Source: Solobacterium sp. UBA3691 (GTDB lineage: Bacteria; Bacillota_I; Bacilli_A; Erysipelotrichales; Erysipelotrichaceae). Taken from it: a DNA stretch of 64,000 nucleotides. Below, piece by piece: positions 55,714 to 64,000 of this stretch. Location: positions 17,315 through 81,314 of the forward strand of contig DFIS01000037.1 in the NCBI GenBank assembly GCA_002372175.1. Reading direction: 5' to 3'. How positions within the stretch are numbered: position 1 is the first letter of the stretch; each line of letters opens with the position of its first letter. Made by a program: the position numbers and the translations under genes. The notes below the pieces were generated by a model. It was given only the letters and a program-made list of their open reading frames with translations. It was not told where the DNA came from and did no database searches.

Positions 55714-56082
55714 ATGGATAACATCATTTACTGGTATTCCGGTACGGGAAACTCACTTTCCGCTGCCCGCAGGCTGTCCGCATACCTGCACGGAGAAACC
55801 GTTCTGTTACCCTTCACCGCTCTTCTTTACGGTCATGAGCAGCCTTCCGCTTCTGTATACGGGTTTGTCTTCCCGCTTTACGGAGCCGAGGCACCCTGGC
55901 CTGTCCTGAAAGCGATCAAACAGCTGAAACTTCCCGAAAACGCCTATACATTTGCGGCAGCCACCTGCAGCGAAAGAGGCGGTGTATCCCTGGATGACCT
56001 GAATAACTTTATGATGGACCACGGCATGAAGCTCTCTTACGGCAGAAGGATCGACATGCCGGGAAACTGTCTGCCATCCTGA
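55714..56082 (+). pseudogene. flavodoxin/ferredoxin (EFR1-type) gene remnant with internal deletion
   Basis: The 122-residue open frame matches only the N-terminal flavodoxin half of EFR1-type proteins: IIYWYSGTGNSLSAARRL (FMN phosphate loop), FPLYG-x-E-PWP, FAAATCSE and DMPGNCLPS at the end. The expected C-terminal ferredoxin domain with its two CxxCxxC clusters is missing; immediately after the stop another frame reads HPDISADDLCEQSEYGKHN, resembling the normal C-terminal tail. An internal deletion with frameshift is inferred. AAGGAG precedes the ATG. Confidence 0.55.
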
Positions 56083-56146
56083 TATCAGCGCGGATGATCT
56101 GTGTGAACAGTCGGAATACGGAAAACATAACTGACAAGGAGGTCAC

Positions 56147-57286
56147 ATGTTAAGCAAGAACATACAGCAGTATATTGAAGAACACAGTCAGGAGACCTAT
56201 GACCTGCTGGTCACCCTGGCCCAGATCCCCTCACCTTCCAACCATGAAGAAAAGCGTGCGGAATTCATTCTGGATCTGCTGCAGTCATGGGGTGCTGAAG
56301 GTGCGTTCATCGATGAAGCCCTGAATGTGGTATACCCCTATGCGGATGACGGAAAGCAGGATCTGAGTGTCTTCATGGCACATATCGACGTCGTCTTCCC
56401 GGATACCGAACCGCTGCCGATCCGCACCGAGGGAGACCGTCTGTACTGTCCCGGTGTAGGTGATGATACAGCCAACCTGGTTGCGATGCTAATGGTGGTC
56501 AGGTATCTGCTGCAGGAGAAGATGACTCCGAAGGATACCGGTATCCTGTTCGTTGCCAATTCCGGTGAAGAGGGTCTTGGCAACCTGAAAGGATCTCGTA
56601 AGATCTGTGAAACTTACGGCAGACGTATCCGCAGATTCTATTCATTTGACGGCGGTCTCAGCGGCATCGTCTGCGGTGCTGTCGGATCGGCCCGGTACAA
56701 GGTCACTGCGCATACTGCCGGCGGTCATTCGTACGGGAAGTTCGGTGCAGCCAATGCCATTCATGCCATCTCCGGGATCGTCAATGCAATCTACGCACTG
56801 CAGGTTCCCGAATACGGCAGAACGACCTACAATGTCGGCATGATCAGCGGCGGTACAAGCGTCAACTCGATTGCCCAGCAGGCCGAGATCCTCTGTGAGT
56901 ACAGATCGGATGATCCCCGTTCCATGGCGATCATGGAGGAACACTTCCGGAAGATCTTTGCCGGCGCACAGAATGAAGAAGTCCGTATCGAGACAGAGCT
57001 TGTCGGGCTTCGACCCTGCGGAAGCCTGCAGGAAGATGCCCGCCGCGAACAGGAAGACATGCTGAGGGAAGCCTCCGCGATCCTTGAGGAATACGGCGGT
57101 GCGATTCCCCGTACAGGCTCCGGTTCCACCGACTGCAACATTCCCCTCTCGATGAACATCCCGGCCATCTGCTATGGTTTCTACCGCGGACAGGGTGCCC
57201 ATACCAGAGAAGAATATGTGGAGATCCCTTCCCTGAAGACAGGCTATTATGCAGCCTTTGAAAGTATTCTGGCTTTCTTTGCATAA
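56147..57286 (+). CDS. M20-family peptidase (PepT-like aminopeptidase)
   Basis: 379 residues. Metal ligands fit the M20 family: H in MAHIDVV (near 79), D in GVGDDTANL, E in NSGEEGLG with the catalytic Glu in the preceding region, D in the STDCN stretch and the terminal H in GAHTREE. The dimerisation domain (GSARYKVTAHTAGGHSYGKFGAANAIHA) is intact. Likely an exo-peptidase of oligopeptides or di/tripeptides. AAGGAGG precedes the ATG. Confidence 0.88.
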   Translation: MLSKNIQQYIEEHSQETYDLLVTLAQIPSPSNHEEKRAEFILDLLQSWGAEGAFIDEALNVVYPYADDGKQDLSVFMAHIDVVFPDTEPLPIRTEGDRLYCPGVGDDTANLVAMLMVVRYLLQEKMTPKDTGILFVANSGEEGLGNLKGSRKICETYGRRIRRFYSFDGGLSGIVCGAVGSARYKVTAHTAGGHSYGKFGAANAIHAISGIVNAIYALQVPEYGRTTYNVGMISGGTSVNSIAQQAEILCEYRSDDPRSMAIMEEHFRKIFAGAQNEEVRIETELVGLRPCGSLQEDARREQEDMLREASAILEEYGGAIPRTGSGSTDCNIPLSMNIPAICYGFYRGQGAHTREEYVEIPSLKTGYYAAFESILAFFA

Positions 57287-57291
57287 CATAC

Positions 57292-57318
57292 AGATCCTGC
57301 AGGAATGCAGGATCTTTT
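57292..57318 (+). terminator. terminator of the M20 peptidase gene
   Basis: Perfect 10-bp stem AGATCCTGCA / TGCAGGATCT with GGAA loop followed by TTTT. Confidence 0.85.
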
Positions 57319-57381
57319 CTGTTCGGCGGTTAAAGATAACGGTATAATAATGATCAGGGTCTTCCCCTAAGGAGATAAATC

Positions 57382-57966
57382 ATGGCCAAATTATACTATT
57401 TTTACGGAGCGATGGGTTCTTCCAAGAGTGCCAATGCCCTGATGAATGAATATAACTACAGAGAGCGCGGACAGAAAGTCCTGCTGTGCAAGACGAACCT
57501 GGATACCAGAGACGGTGTGAAGATGATCCGCTCCCGTATCGGTCTGCAGAAAGAATGTGAGCTTCTCGATGATGTATGCCGCATGAAGGACGAAGACATC
57601 GCCGTATACAACGCGGTGATCGTGGATGAGATCCAGTTTGCGTCTGCGGACCAGATCGACTTTCTGGCCCATATTGCGGATGATCTGGATATCCCTGTCA
57701 TGTGCTACGGACTGCGCACCGACTTCCAGATGAATCTGTTTGAAGGCAGTGCCAGGCTGATGGCGGTTGCGGATAAGATCCAGGAGATCAAGACGGTCTG
57801 CTGGTGCGGAAAAAAAGCAACCTGCAATGCCCGCTACAACGAGAACGGTATCGTCCGTTCCGGTGAACAGATCATGCTGGGTGCCAATGACGAGTATATT
57901 GCCCTCTGCCGGAAACACTTCCTGCAGGGAAAGCTCTATCCCGATCCTGAGGAGAAGAAAGACTGA
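57382..57966 (+). CDS. tdk: thymidine kinase
   Basis: 194 residues. P-loop YGAMGSSKSANAL (residues 6-18), Walker B-like VIVDEIQF and the zinc-binding lasso CWCGKKATCNARY...CRKHF (four cysteines) are conserved. It phosphorylates thymidine, completing salvage with deoC. It is followed without a gap by a YczE-type gene. Confidence 0.95.
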   Translation: MAKLYYFYGAMGSSKSANALMNEYNYRERGQKVLLCKTNLDTRDGVKMIRSRIGLQKECELLDDVCRMKDEDIAVYNAVIVDEIQFASADQIDFLAHIADDLDIPVMCYGLRTDFQMNLFEGSARLMAVADKIQEIKTVCWCGKKATCNARYNENGIVRSGEQIMLGANDEYIALCRKHFLQGKLYPDPEEKKD

Positions 57967-58557
57967 ATGTCTGTTCTCAAACGTGCCTGTATCAGTCTTG
58001 TCGGAACCCTGATCATCGGTATGGGTATCGGTCTTTTCAAACAGTCAGCACTCGGTACAGATGCCTGTACAGCTTTCAATATCATCCTCGGCGAACGTCT
58101 GGGCATATCCCTTGGTTCGACATCCCTGCTGATGAACTGTCTGTATCTGACGGTACCTCTGTTACTGGCCAGAAAGTATATCCATATCGGAACGCTGTAT
58201 TCGGTCGTTCTGACCGGCTATGTGATCCAGTTTGCCTCATATGCACTGGCGGCAGCTTTCCCTGCCCCTGCCACTCTGCTTTCACAGTTATTATGGCTGC
58301 TGCCGGCTGTCCTGGTCATCTCCTTCGGCATTGCTCTGTATCAGAAAGCAGATCTTGGCATCGGTCCCTATGACAGTCTGCCTCTGATCCTCAGCGAACG
58401 TACGAAGATACCGTATTACGCAGCCCGCATCGGTCTTGATGTACTCTGTGCCCTGATTGCTTATCTGCTTGGCGGAACGATCGGCATCGGTACGGTGCTG
58501 TGTGCTCTGTTTCTCGGTCCTTTTATCCAGTTCTTCAGCCGGCTGCTTCCGCTGTAG
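57967..58557 (+). CDS. YczE/YitT-type membrane protein
   Basis: 196 residues, six or so membrane helices, with paired GIGLFKQSALGTDACTAFN and GIALYQKADLGIGPYDSLPL motifs near the ends of helices, typical of the YczE family. The substrate or role is not known. The ATG follows the tdk stop directly (no gap), and the 3' end overlaps the convergent ABC gene by 23 bases. Confidence 0.8.
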   Translation: MSVLKRACISLVGTLIIGMGIGLFKQSALGTDACTAFNIILGERLGISLGSTSLLMNCLYLTVPLLLARKYIHIGTLYSVVLTGYVIQFASYALAAAFPAPATLLSQLLWLLPAVLVISFGIALYQKADLGIGPYDSLPLILSERTKIPYYAARIGLDVLCALIAYLLGGTIGIGTVLCALFLGPFIQFFSRLLPL

Positions 58558-60325
58558 CTGTTTCTCTTACACCGTTCCAAAGGCGCCAGTAGGTGCCTTT
58601 TTTCTTCAGCAGTTCGTTATGCGTGCCCTCTTCTTCGATACCCTGACGGCCAAGAACGATGATCCTGTCGGCATCTTTTACGGTCGTCAGACGGTGTGCG
58701 ATGGTCAGCGTTGTACGTCCCTGTGACAGCTGTGCCAGGCTGTTTTCAATCTGTATCTCACTCTCGTTATCCAGAGCGCTGGTAGCTTCATCCAGCAATA
58801 GGATCGGAGGATTCTTCAGGAAGACTCTGGCAATCGAAATACGCTGTTTCTGACCGCCGCTGAGCTTGACGCCGCGCTCTCCCACATAGGTATCATAGCC
58901 GTCTTTCAGTTCACTGATAAACGTATCTGCGCCGGCAAGAACTGCCGCATGGCGGACTTCCTCAAGAGATGCGCCGGGTCTGCCATAGGCAATATTCTCA
59001 AAGACAGTACCGGAGAACAGATATACATCCTGCTGAACGACACCGATCGCTGAACGCAGACTCTTCAGTGTCACATCGCGGATATCCTGGTCATCGATCA
59101 GGATCCTGCCCTGCGTCGTATCATAGAATCGCGGAATCAGAGAAGACAGCGTGGTCTTGCCGCCGCCGCTTTCCCCGACAAGTGCCAGATTCTCACCCGG
59201 TCTGATATCCAGTGAGATATCATGAAGAACACGGTTATGATCATCCGGATACTCAAATGTCACATGATCAAAGACGATATGACCTTCCTTTACCTGCAGC
59301 TCGTAAGCACCCTCTTTATCGGTGATCTCCGCCGGTGTATCAAGGATCTCAAGGAAACGCTCGATACCGGTAATTCCTGACTGGAACTGTTCCGCAAACT
59401 CGACGATACGCCGTATCGTTGTGATCAATGTTGTCACATAGAGAATATACGCAACAAGATCTCCGGCTGTGATCTTCCCGTACACCAGAAACAGACCTCC
59501 GGCAATGATCGTCGTCACATACATCAGGCCGTCAAAGATCCTCGTTGACATGCTGTACTGGGCCATCGCATAATACCGTTCTGTCTTTACCTTGCGGAAG
59601 GTCTGGTTCCCCTCTTCAAACTTGGCGATCTCCAGATCCTCTGCCGTAAATGCCTTGACGACCTTCTCGCCAAGCAGTGAGTCTTCCAGTCTGGCATTCA
59701 GTTCACCGATCTGCACTCTCTGCTTCTTGGAAGCACTGCGCAGTCTGTTGTTCAGCCGCACCGATACGATCAGTAAAAACGGCACACAGGCAAAGATGAT
59801 CAGGGTCAGAGGGAGACTTGCCTGCGACAGTATCACAAACGATACAATGATCTTGATCGCGGCAATGAAGAACTCCTCCGGACAGTGATGCGCAAACTCG
59901 GTAACATCAAAGAGATCACTGGTGATCCTTCCCATAAGCTGTCCTACCTTGGTATTCGCATAGTAGCTGTCACTGAGCTTTTCCAGATGCCTGAACGCAT
60001 CCGTTCTCATGTCTGTCTCGATATATACACCCATGATATGCCCATGGGAACTCATGTAGTAATACGCTGCCGCATCGACTGCTCTGAGGACAATATAAAG
60101 CAATGCCAGTCTCATGATCAGCGATACTGTCAAACCTGCAGGATCATACATGGCCGTATTGGTCAGCCGGCTCATGATCCGCGGCAAGGCGATATCACAC
60201 AATGTCGTCAGCGAAGCACAGAACAGATCCAGCACAAGCATTCCCCGGTAGCGCATAAGATAAGGTGAAAACCTCCGCAGAAGTTCTGTTACTGTATAAT
60301 GTCTGTCTCTGGTTCCTGTACTCAT
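58535..60325 (-). CDS. ABC transporter half-unit, MsbA/multidrug exporter-like
   Basis: 596 residues: six-helix exporter membrane domain (1-330), then a nucleotide-binding domain with Walker A GESGGGKTT, signature KLSGGQKQR and Walker B ILLLDEA. A half-transporter that should dimerise with itself or a partner not seen nearby. GGAGGAC precedes the ATG; TATAAT lies about 30 bases upstream. Substrate could be lipid, drug or peptide; it is flanked by YczE paralogues. Confidence 0.88.
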   Translation of the reverse strand: MSTGTRDRHYTVTELLRRFSPYLMRYRGMLVLDLFCASLTTLCDIALPRIMSRLTNTAMYDPAGLTVSLIMRLALLYIVLRAVDAAAYYYMSSHGHIMGVYIETDMRTDAFRHLEKLSDSYYANTKVGQLMGRITSDLFDVTEFAHHCPEEFFIAAIKIIVSFVILSQASLPLTLIIFACVPFLLIVSVRLNNRLRSASKKQRVQIGELNARLEDSLLGEKVVKAFTAEDLEIAKFEEGNQTFRKVKTERYYAMAQYSMSTRIFDGLMYVTTIIAGGLFLVYGKITAGDLVAYILYVTTLITTIRRIVEFAEQFQSGITGIERFLEILDTPAEITDKEGAYELQVKEGHIVFDHVTFEYPDDHNRVLHDISLDIRPGENLALVGESGGGKTTLSSLIPRFYDTTQGRILIDDQDIRDVTLKSLRSAIGVVQQDVYLFSGTVFENIAYGRPGASLEEVRHAAVLAGADTFISELKDGYDTYVGERGVKLSGGQKQRISIARVFLKNPPILLLDEATSALDNESEIQIENSLAQLSQGRTTLTIAHRLTTVKDADRIIVLGRQGIEEEGTHNELLKKKGTYWRLWNGVRETATAEAAG

Positions 60326-60425
60326 CGCTGTCCTCCGTATCTTCGGATATTATAAAGGCACTCACGGAAACAGACAATCGCTATGATACAGCGCAGTGAT
60401 ATTTACGGATGAATGCCTGATACAG

Positions 60426-60449
60426 TAAAAAAGTATCCCGGAGGATACT
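60426..60449 (-). terminator. terminator after the YczE-type gene
   Basis: Stem AGTATCC / GGATACT with a short loop, TTTTTT on the minus strand. Confidence 0.75.
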
Positions 60450-60476
60450 GTATGATGCTGTGTGACAGCGTGTATC

Positions 60477-61100
60477 TCACGCAGCTTTTCTTTTGCCGAA
60501 ACAGAGCGGTTCGGCGATCGTCCTGTTGAAGAATTCGATCAGCGGTCCCATGAAGAATGCGGTCACAAGCGTACCGATACCGACAGCTGTCCCAAGCAGA
60601 TATCCGCTCAGTGTACAGATGGCATCTGTCGTGATACGGACAAAGCGGAACGGCCAGCCCTTCTTCTGCGACAGTGTCAGAGCGATCGCGTCATACGTAG
60701 ATACACCAAGATCAGCAGTAAAATACAGTGCTGAACCGATGCACATGATGACAATGGCAGCACACAGGAAAGCGGCACGAAGGAGCAGTGAAGGATGCGG
60801 AAACAGTCCTGCCCACAGGTTTGAAGAAAACTCAACAACATAACCAAGCAGGAATAAGTTGATCAGGGTTCCCAGTCCTATCTTTGACTTGTCAGAGATA
60901 AACATGAATACCAGCAGGATCAGATTGATCACGGTATATACAGGTCCGTAGGAAAACGGCAGATGTCCCCAGATACCGTGCGCAAATACCTGGAACGGAT
61001 CCATGCCGAAGCCGGAGAAATTAAACATACCGACACTGAAGCCGCAGATAAGCACACCGCCGACAGTCATCAGTATTCTTCTGTACATCTCATTTGACAT
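60477..61100 (-). CDS. YczE/YitT-type membrane protein (second copy)
   Basis: 207 residues, paralogue of the gene at 57967-58557. GFSVGMFNFSGFGMDPFQVF and GSALYFTADLGVSTYDAIALTL match the two conserved loops, with IGTLVTAFFMGPLIEFFN at the end. Six membrane helices. Function unknown; the pair plus ABC exporter may be a transport cluster. It follows ftsZ and its terminator. Confidence 0.8.
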   Translation of the reverse strand: MSNEMYRRILMTVGGVLICGFSVGMFNFSGFGMDPFQVFAHGIWGHLPFSYGPVYTVINLILLVFMFISDKSKIGLGTLINLFLLGYVVEFSSNLWAGLFPHPSLLLRAAFLCAAIVIMCIGSALYFTADLGVSTYDAIALTLSQKKGWPFRFVRITTDAICTLSGYLLGTAVGIGTLVTAFFMGPLIEFFNRTIAEPLCFGKRKAA

Positions 61101-61119
61101 CTGTATCTCCTTGCATAAA

Positions 61120-61146
61120 CAAGACCCCGGCTGTAAGACCGGGGTC
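61120..61146 (-). terminator. terminator of ftsZ
   Basis: Perfect 8-bp stem GACCCCGG / CCGGGGTC, followed by TTGTTT on the minus strand, 26 bases after the ftsZ stop. Confidence 0.85.
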
Positions 61147-61171
61147 CTGTAAACAATTCAGTATAATTGAA

Positions 61172-62278
61172 TTACTTACGGTTGCTGAAATAAGAGGGAG
61201 CAGCAGAATCTGCCGGAGCACTTTCCTCAACACTGGAGAAACTGCCGAAGGCAAGATCGGATGCATCATTGTTGACCTTGACACCCTGTGCAGGATTGGC
61301 AACAGGACTGACCTCAGACTGGTTGACCAGCAGAGTGGACTTCGGAAGATCAAAGCCTGTAGCGATAACCGTAACGATGATGGATTCACCGATCTTATCA
61401 TTGATGGCAACACCGAAGATGATGTCGATATCATTACCGGCAGCCTGACGGATGAAGTCAACAGCTTCCTGAGCATCATAAGCAGACATGCTGACACCGC
61501 CGGTAACGTTGACGATAGCACTTCTCGCACCGGAGATCTGAGCTTCAAGCAGCGGAGACTGAATAGCCTTTGTAGCAGCATCCTTTGCCTTATTTTCACC
61601 GGAAGCCATACCGATACCGATCAGAGCACTGCCCTGGCCTTCCATGACACTCTTGATATCAGCAAAGTCAAGGTTGATCATAGCAGGAACAGCAATCAGG
61701 TCTGTGATCGTCTGAACGCCCTGTCTCAGGATGTTGTCTGCTTCCTTAAATGCATCTTCAAACGGAATATGACCGATCACTTCCAGAACCTTGTTGTTGG
61801 AGATAATGATCAGACTGTCAACATATTCCTTTAACTGTTCCAGACCCTGTTCAGCCTGGACCATACGTTTTCTGCCTTCAAAAGAGAACGGCTTTGTAAC
61901 AATACCAACTGTCAGACAGCCGAGTTCTTTAGCAATCTTCGCAAATAACGGAGATGCACCGGTTCCTGTACCGCCGCCAAGACCAGCTGTAAGGAAGATC
62001 ATATCTGCACCTTCCATAGCCTTCTTGATCTCTGCTTCGCTCTCTACAGCAGCCTTACGTCCGTTATCCGGGTTGCCGCCGGCACCAAGTCCTTCACGTC
62101 CAAGCTGGATCTTATTTGTTACAGGAGATACATCCAGTGCCTGCAGGTCTGTATTTGCTACATAGAACTCTACACCCTGAACACCTTCCTGCACCATACG
62201 GTTGACGGCATTGCTGCCGGCACCGCCGATACCGAATACTTTGATCTTTGCAACCTGGTTATAAGATAAATCTGACAT
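61172..62278 (-). CDS. ftsZ: cell division protein FtsZ
   Basis: 368 residues. GIGGAGSNAVNRM near residue 18, the tubulin signature GGGTGTGASP near 105, and NLDFADIK support FtsZ; the C-terminal peptide APSYFSNRK is a shortened variant of the usual D-I-P-x-F conserved tail that binds FtsA, SepF or EzrA. The start ATG has GAGG nine bases upstream; a start five codons earlier is rejected. It follows ftsA by 15 bases. Confidence 0.97.
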   Translation of the reverse strand: MSDLSYNQVAKIKVFGIGGAGSNAVNRMVQEGVQGVEFYVANTDLQALDVSPVTNKIQLGREGLGAGGNPDNGRKAAVESEAEIKKAMEGADMIFLTAGLGGGTGTGASPLFAKIAKELGCLTVGIVTKPFSFEGRKRMVQAEQGLEQLKEYVDSLIIISNNKVLEVIGHIPFEDAFKEADNILRQGVQTITDLIAVPAMINLDFADIKSVMEGQGSALIGIGMASGENKAKDAATKAIQSPLLEAQISGARSAIVNVTGGVSMSAYDAQEAVDFIRQAAGNDIDIIFGVAINDKIGESIIVTVIATGFDLPKSTLLVNQSEVSPVANPAQGVKVNNDASDLAFGSFSSVEESAPADSAAPSYFSNRK

Positions 62279-62293
62279 ATGCCTTTCCCTCAC

Positions 62294-63556
62294 TTATTTC
62301 TTACCGTTGAATATATCTTTGATTTTTCGCGTCAATGTACCGCTCTGACCGCTGTTCTGCGCACCTTTATCACGATAGGATACCTCGTTCAGGAACTGAT
62401 CGAGATCCAGACTGCTGTCCAGATACCCCGTGATCGGAAGTCTGTCCTTGTAGGCGTAGAATAAGCCTAAACAGGCGGACAACCCGGCATTTCTGCCGCC
62501 AAGTGTTTCAGGAATATAATTGCGTACTTCGCATCCAAGCTTTTCATGTAAAAGCTCGTTTAATCCCTGCATTTCGCCGCCTTCTCCTGTAATAATAACA
62601 GTAGTGCGCCCTGCTTGCAAGATTCCGCCGCACATTTTCGCCATCGTTTCGATCCATTTGTCAACTTCCGGCATGATCGATTCAACCAGTTCGGCTTCTG
62701 TCAGTTTCTTTGTGACCTGACCATCCTGCCAGATATGAACGGGATTGCTGGAATGCACTTTTTCACTCAGCAAGGCACTGTATTTCACCAGTTCCACCGC
62801 ATGATCACGCTTCAGATCATACTTGTCGACCAGTACACCGGCGATCTCACCGAGACCGGAAGGAATGACAACACACTGATTCAGTCTGCCGCCGGAGATC
62901 AGACCCAGTGTCGTCGACTGGCGCTCCATCTTCAGAACGATGATATTCTGCTCAACAGACTGTTCAAACAGTGCAGCTTCATTGCCTACCGCAAAGACAT
63001 CCAGGAAGATATCCATGACCTGCAGACCGGCTTTTTCAACGCAGCCGACAAGTTCATAGATCAAAGGCATATCAGCACAAAGCAGGTCAATATCCACAGC
63101 CAGTTCACTGGTCCTCTCACCTACCGGAATACGCCGTGAAGAAATCCCGTGTACCCAGTACTTGATCGGCTGTACCTGTACCAATGCGAGATTGGGATCG
63201 ATCTTGACAGTCTGAACCTTTTTCTGCGCATTCTGCACGTCCTGCATCGTAACGGTACCTTCAATACCCTCGATCGGAACTGTGGATGTGACTGAATATC
63301 TTCTCATCTTATAGGACGGAACCGCCAGAATGACCTTGCTGATGGCAGCCTTGATCATTGTCTCAGCATCCGTAACGGCAGCTCTGATTCCGCTGATGAC
63401 CGCATCCGGGTCATTGATCCTGTCATAGCTTAATCCGTCACAGGGGATCCGCTCTACTTTGATGATATTAAATCTGGTATTAAAAAATTCGCCTATCACA
63501 AGACGTATTTCATGATCTGACACTTCAAGTGCCGCAAAAATCTGTTTCTCGCTCAC
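62294..63556 (-). CDS. ftsA: FtsA-like division protein with degenerate ATP-binding motifs
   Basis: 420 residues with FtsA layout: SHS2/1C insertion (about 85-165), actin-like subdomains and a C-terminal amphipathic helix TLTRKIKDIFNGKK. Phosphate-1 (D-I-G-T-S/T-K in FtsA) is replaced by ALEVSDHEI (9-17) and phosphate-2 (D-I-G-G-G-T-T) by LKMERQSTT (208-216); only the adenosine motif ITGEGGEM (322-329) is recognisable. It may not hydrolyse ATP. GTG start with GGAGG ten bases before it. Adjacent ftsZ confirms identity. Confidence 0.85.
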   Translation of the reverse strand: MSEKQIFAALEVSDHEIRLVIGEFFNTRFNIIKVERIPCDGLSYDRINDPDAVISGIRAAVTDAETMIKAAISKVILAVPSYKMRRYSVTSTVPIEGIEGTVTMQDVQNAQKKVQTVKIDPNLALVQVQPIKYWVHGISSRRIPVGERTSELAVDIDLLCADMPLIYELVGCVEKAGLQVMDIFLDVFAVGNEAALFEQSVEQNIIVLKMERQSTTLGLISGGRLNQCVVIPSGLGEIAGVLVDKYDLKRDHAVELVKYSALLSEKVHSSNPVHIWQDGQVTKKLTEAELVESIMPEVDKWIETMAKMCGGILQAGRTTVIITGEGGEMQGLNELLHEKLGCEVRNYIPETLGGRNAGLSACLGLFYAYKDRLPITGYLDSSLDLDQFLNEVSYRDKGAQNSGQSGTLTRKIKDIFNGKK

Positions 63557-63586
63557 GACGAATAACCCTCCTGGCGTAAAGATATT

Positions 63587-63595
63587 TTATCATAT
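63587..63595 (-). promoter_or_regulatory. extended -10 box of the ftsA-ftsZ operon
   Basis: TGA-TAAAAT on the minus strand about 30 bases before the ftsA GTG; no convincing -35. Coordinates accurate to a few bases. Confidence 0.5.
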
Positions 63596-63675
63596 ACAAA
63601 CATGCAAAAAAAGGGATAAACATGGTATTTAGGCTTTCTTTCTCACGATAACAGTTAAATTTAGAGGGAATATCC

Positions 63676-63704
63676 TTGCAAATACAAATAAACCGTGATA
63701 AATT
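63676..63704 (+). promoter_or_regulatory. rpmB promoter
   Basis: TTGCAA (63676-63681) and TAAATT (63699-63704) with a 17-base spacer and TGA before the -10. Confidence 0.7.
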
Positions 63705-63736
63705 AATTAAGCGATTGTGAAAAGGAGGTTATGGTC

Positions 63737-63946
63737 ATGTCAAGAGTTTGTGCCGTATCCGGTAAAAAAGCATTGTCTGGTAACAGACGCTCCCATTCCT
63801 TACGTGCTACTCGCCGTAAATGGAATGTAAATTTACAGAAGGTCCATATGATCGTCGACGGTAAGCCGAAGACGGTACGTGTATCCGCACGTGCCCTGAA
63901 GACCCTCAAAGGCGGAGCGAAGAAGCTTGCCAAGGCAGAAGCGTAA
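63737..63946 (+). CDS. rpmB: 50S ribosomal protein L28
   Basis: 69 residues. [34 protein letters not shown] and [16 protein letters not shown] match L28, slightly longer than the B. subtilis protein due to an Ala/Lys tail. Of the four zinc-site Cys of some L28 proteins only one is present. AGGAGG lies eight bases before the ATG. It is divergent from ftsA. Confidence 0.94.
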   Translation: MSRVCAVSGKKALSGNRRSHSLRATRRKWNVNLQKVHMIVDGKPKTVRVSARALKTLKGGAKKLAKAEA

Positions 63947-63954
63947 GAAATAAA

Positions 63955-63976
63955 AGATATATCGTATGATATATCT
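63955..63976 (+). repeat. perfect inverted repeat after rpmB
   Basis: AGATATATC / GATATATCT with GTAT loop. A hairpin with no T-tract on the plus strand; could be a 3' stabiliser, weak terminator or operator for the next gene, whose TTGACA begins at 63984. Confidence 0.5.
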
Positions 63977-64000
63977 CAGATTGTTGACAAAGTGACTTCT

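Noticed and set aside
1..64000. CRISPR array, IS element, prophage or integrated element
   Set aside because: No direct-repeat array, transposase, integrase or recombinase gene was seen; genes are almost all core housekeeping with uniform composition.

Overview
The window reads as ordinary chromosome from a Gram-positive Bacillota, most likely an Erysipelotrichia-like, non-sporulating gut-type bacterium. That placement is inference. It rests on about 50% GC, B. subtilis-like gene neighbourhoods (murC-ytxG-ytxH-ccpA-tyrS; phoH-ybeY-dgkA-cdd-era-recO-glyS-dnaG-sigA-trmK; ezrA-nifZ-thiI beside rpsD; ftsA-ftsZ), a tyrosine T-box, YczE-type proteins, and no sporulation genes at the lepA/rpsT and sigA loci where spore formers often carry them. 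About 85% of coding sequence is on the minus strand. There is no CRISPR array, insertion sequence, prophage, rRNA or tRNA, and no gene-free stretch above 300 bases.

Layout: 1-2.5 kb, rsuA (cut by the window edge), a YtgP/MurJ-like flippase and a lipoprotein. 2.5-8.5 kb, tyrS with T-box, CcpA-like regulator, YtxH- and YtxG-like stress/envelope proteins, murC and a disordered protein with a repeated VISP-x-aromatic-G motif. 8.5-15.4 kb, a lipoprotein, trmB, a PatB/MalY lyase, and a three-gene ABC importer whose promoter carries a cre-like site. 15.4-24 kb, pnp, two nucleoside hydrolase-family genes (one lacking the catalytic Asp cluster), rpsO, hemW, lepA, fmt, rpsT. 24-33.5 kb, VOC and MBL proteins and the macromolecular-synthesis operon. 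33.5-41 kb, an LtaS-family enzyme, phoH, rpsU, deoC, murE, mtaB, rsmE. 41-48.7 kb, a HAD-like and a calcineurin-like protein with substituted catalytic residues, thiI, nifS-type desulfurase, ezrA, rpsD, gmk. 48.8-57.3 kb, rqcH, rluB, a ParB-like mini-protein, a membrane-anchored glucosaminidase, a papain-like protein, a Nudix hydrolase, a truncated flavodoxin and an M20 peptidase. 57.4-64 kb, tdk, two YczE-type proteins around an ABC exporter, ftsZ, ftsA, rpmB.

Themes: translation and RNA decay (ribosomal proteins, tRNA and rRNA modification, RqcH, PNPase), envelope and division (MurC, MurE, YtgP, LtaS, EzrA, FtsA, FtsZ, glucosaminidase) and nucleoside salvage (Cdd, DeoC, Tdk, nucleoside hydrolases). 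Most minus-strand genes are tightly coupled by ATGA or longer overlaps. The most unusual signals are (i) at least six genes whose start codon lies 6-7 nt after a -10 box with no Shine-Dalgarno, suggesting leaderless mRNAs, (ii) several enzyme-family proteins (FtsA, HAD, metallophosphoesterase, nucleoside hydrolase) whose signature catalytic residues are replaced, and (iii) uncharacterised envelope-linked proteins with repeated short motifs.
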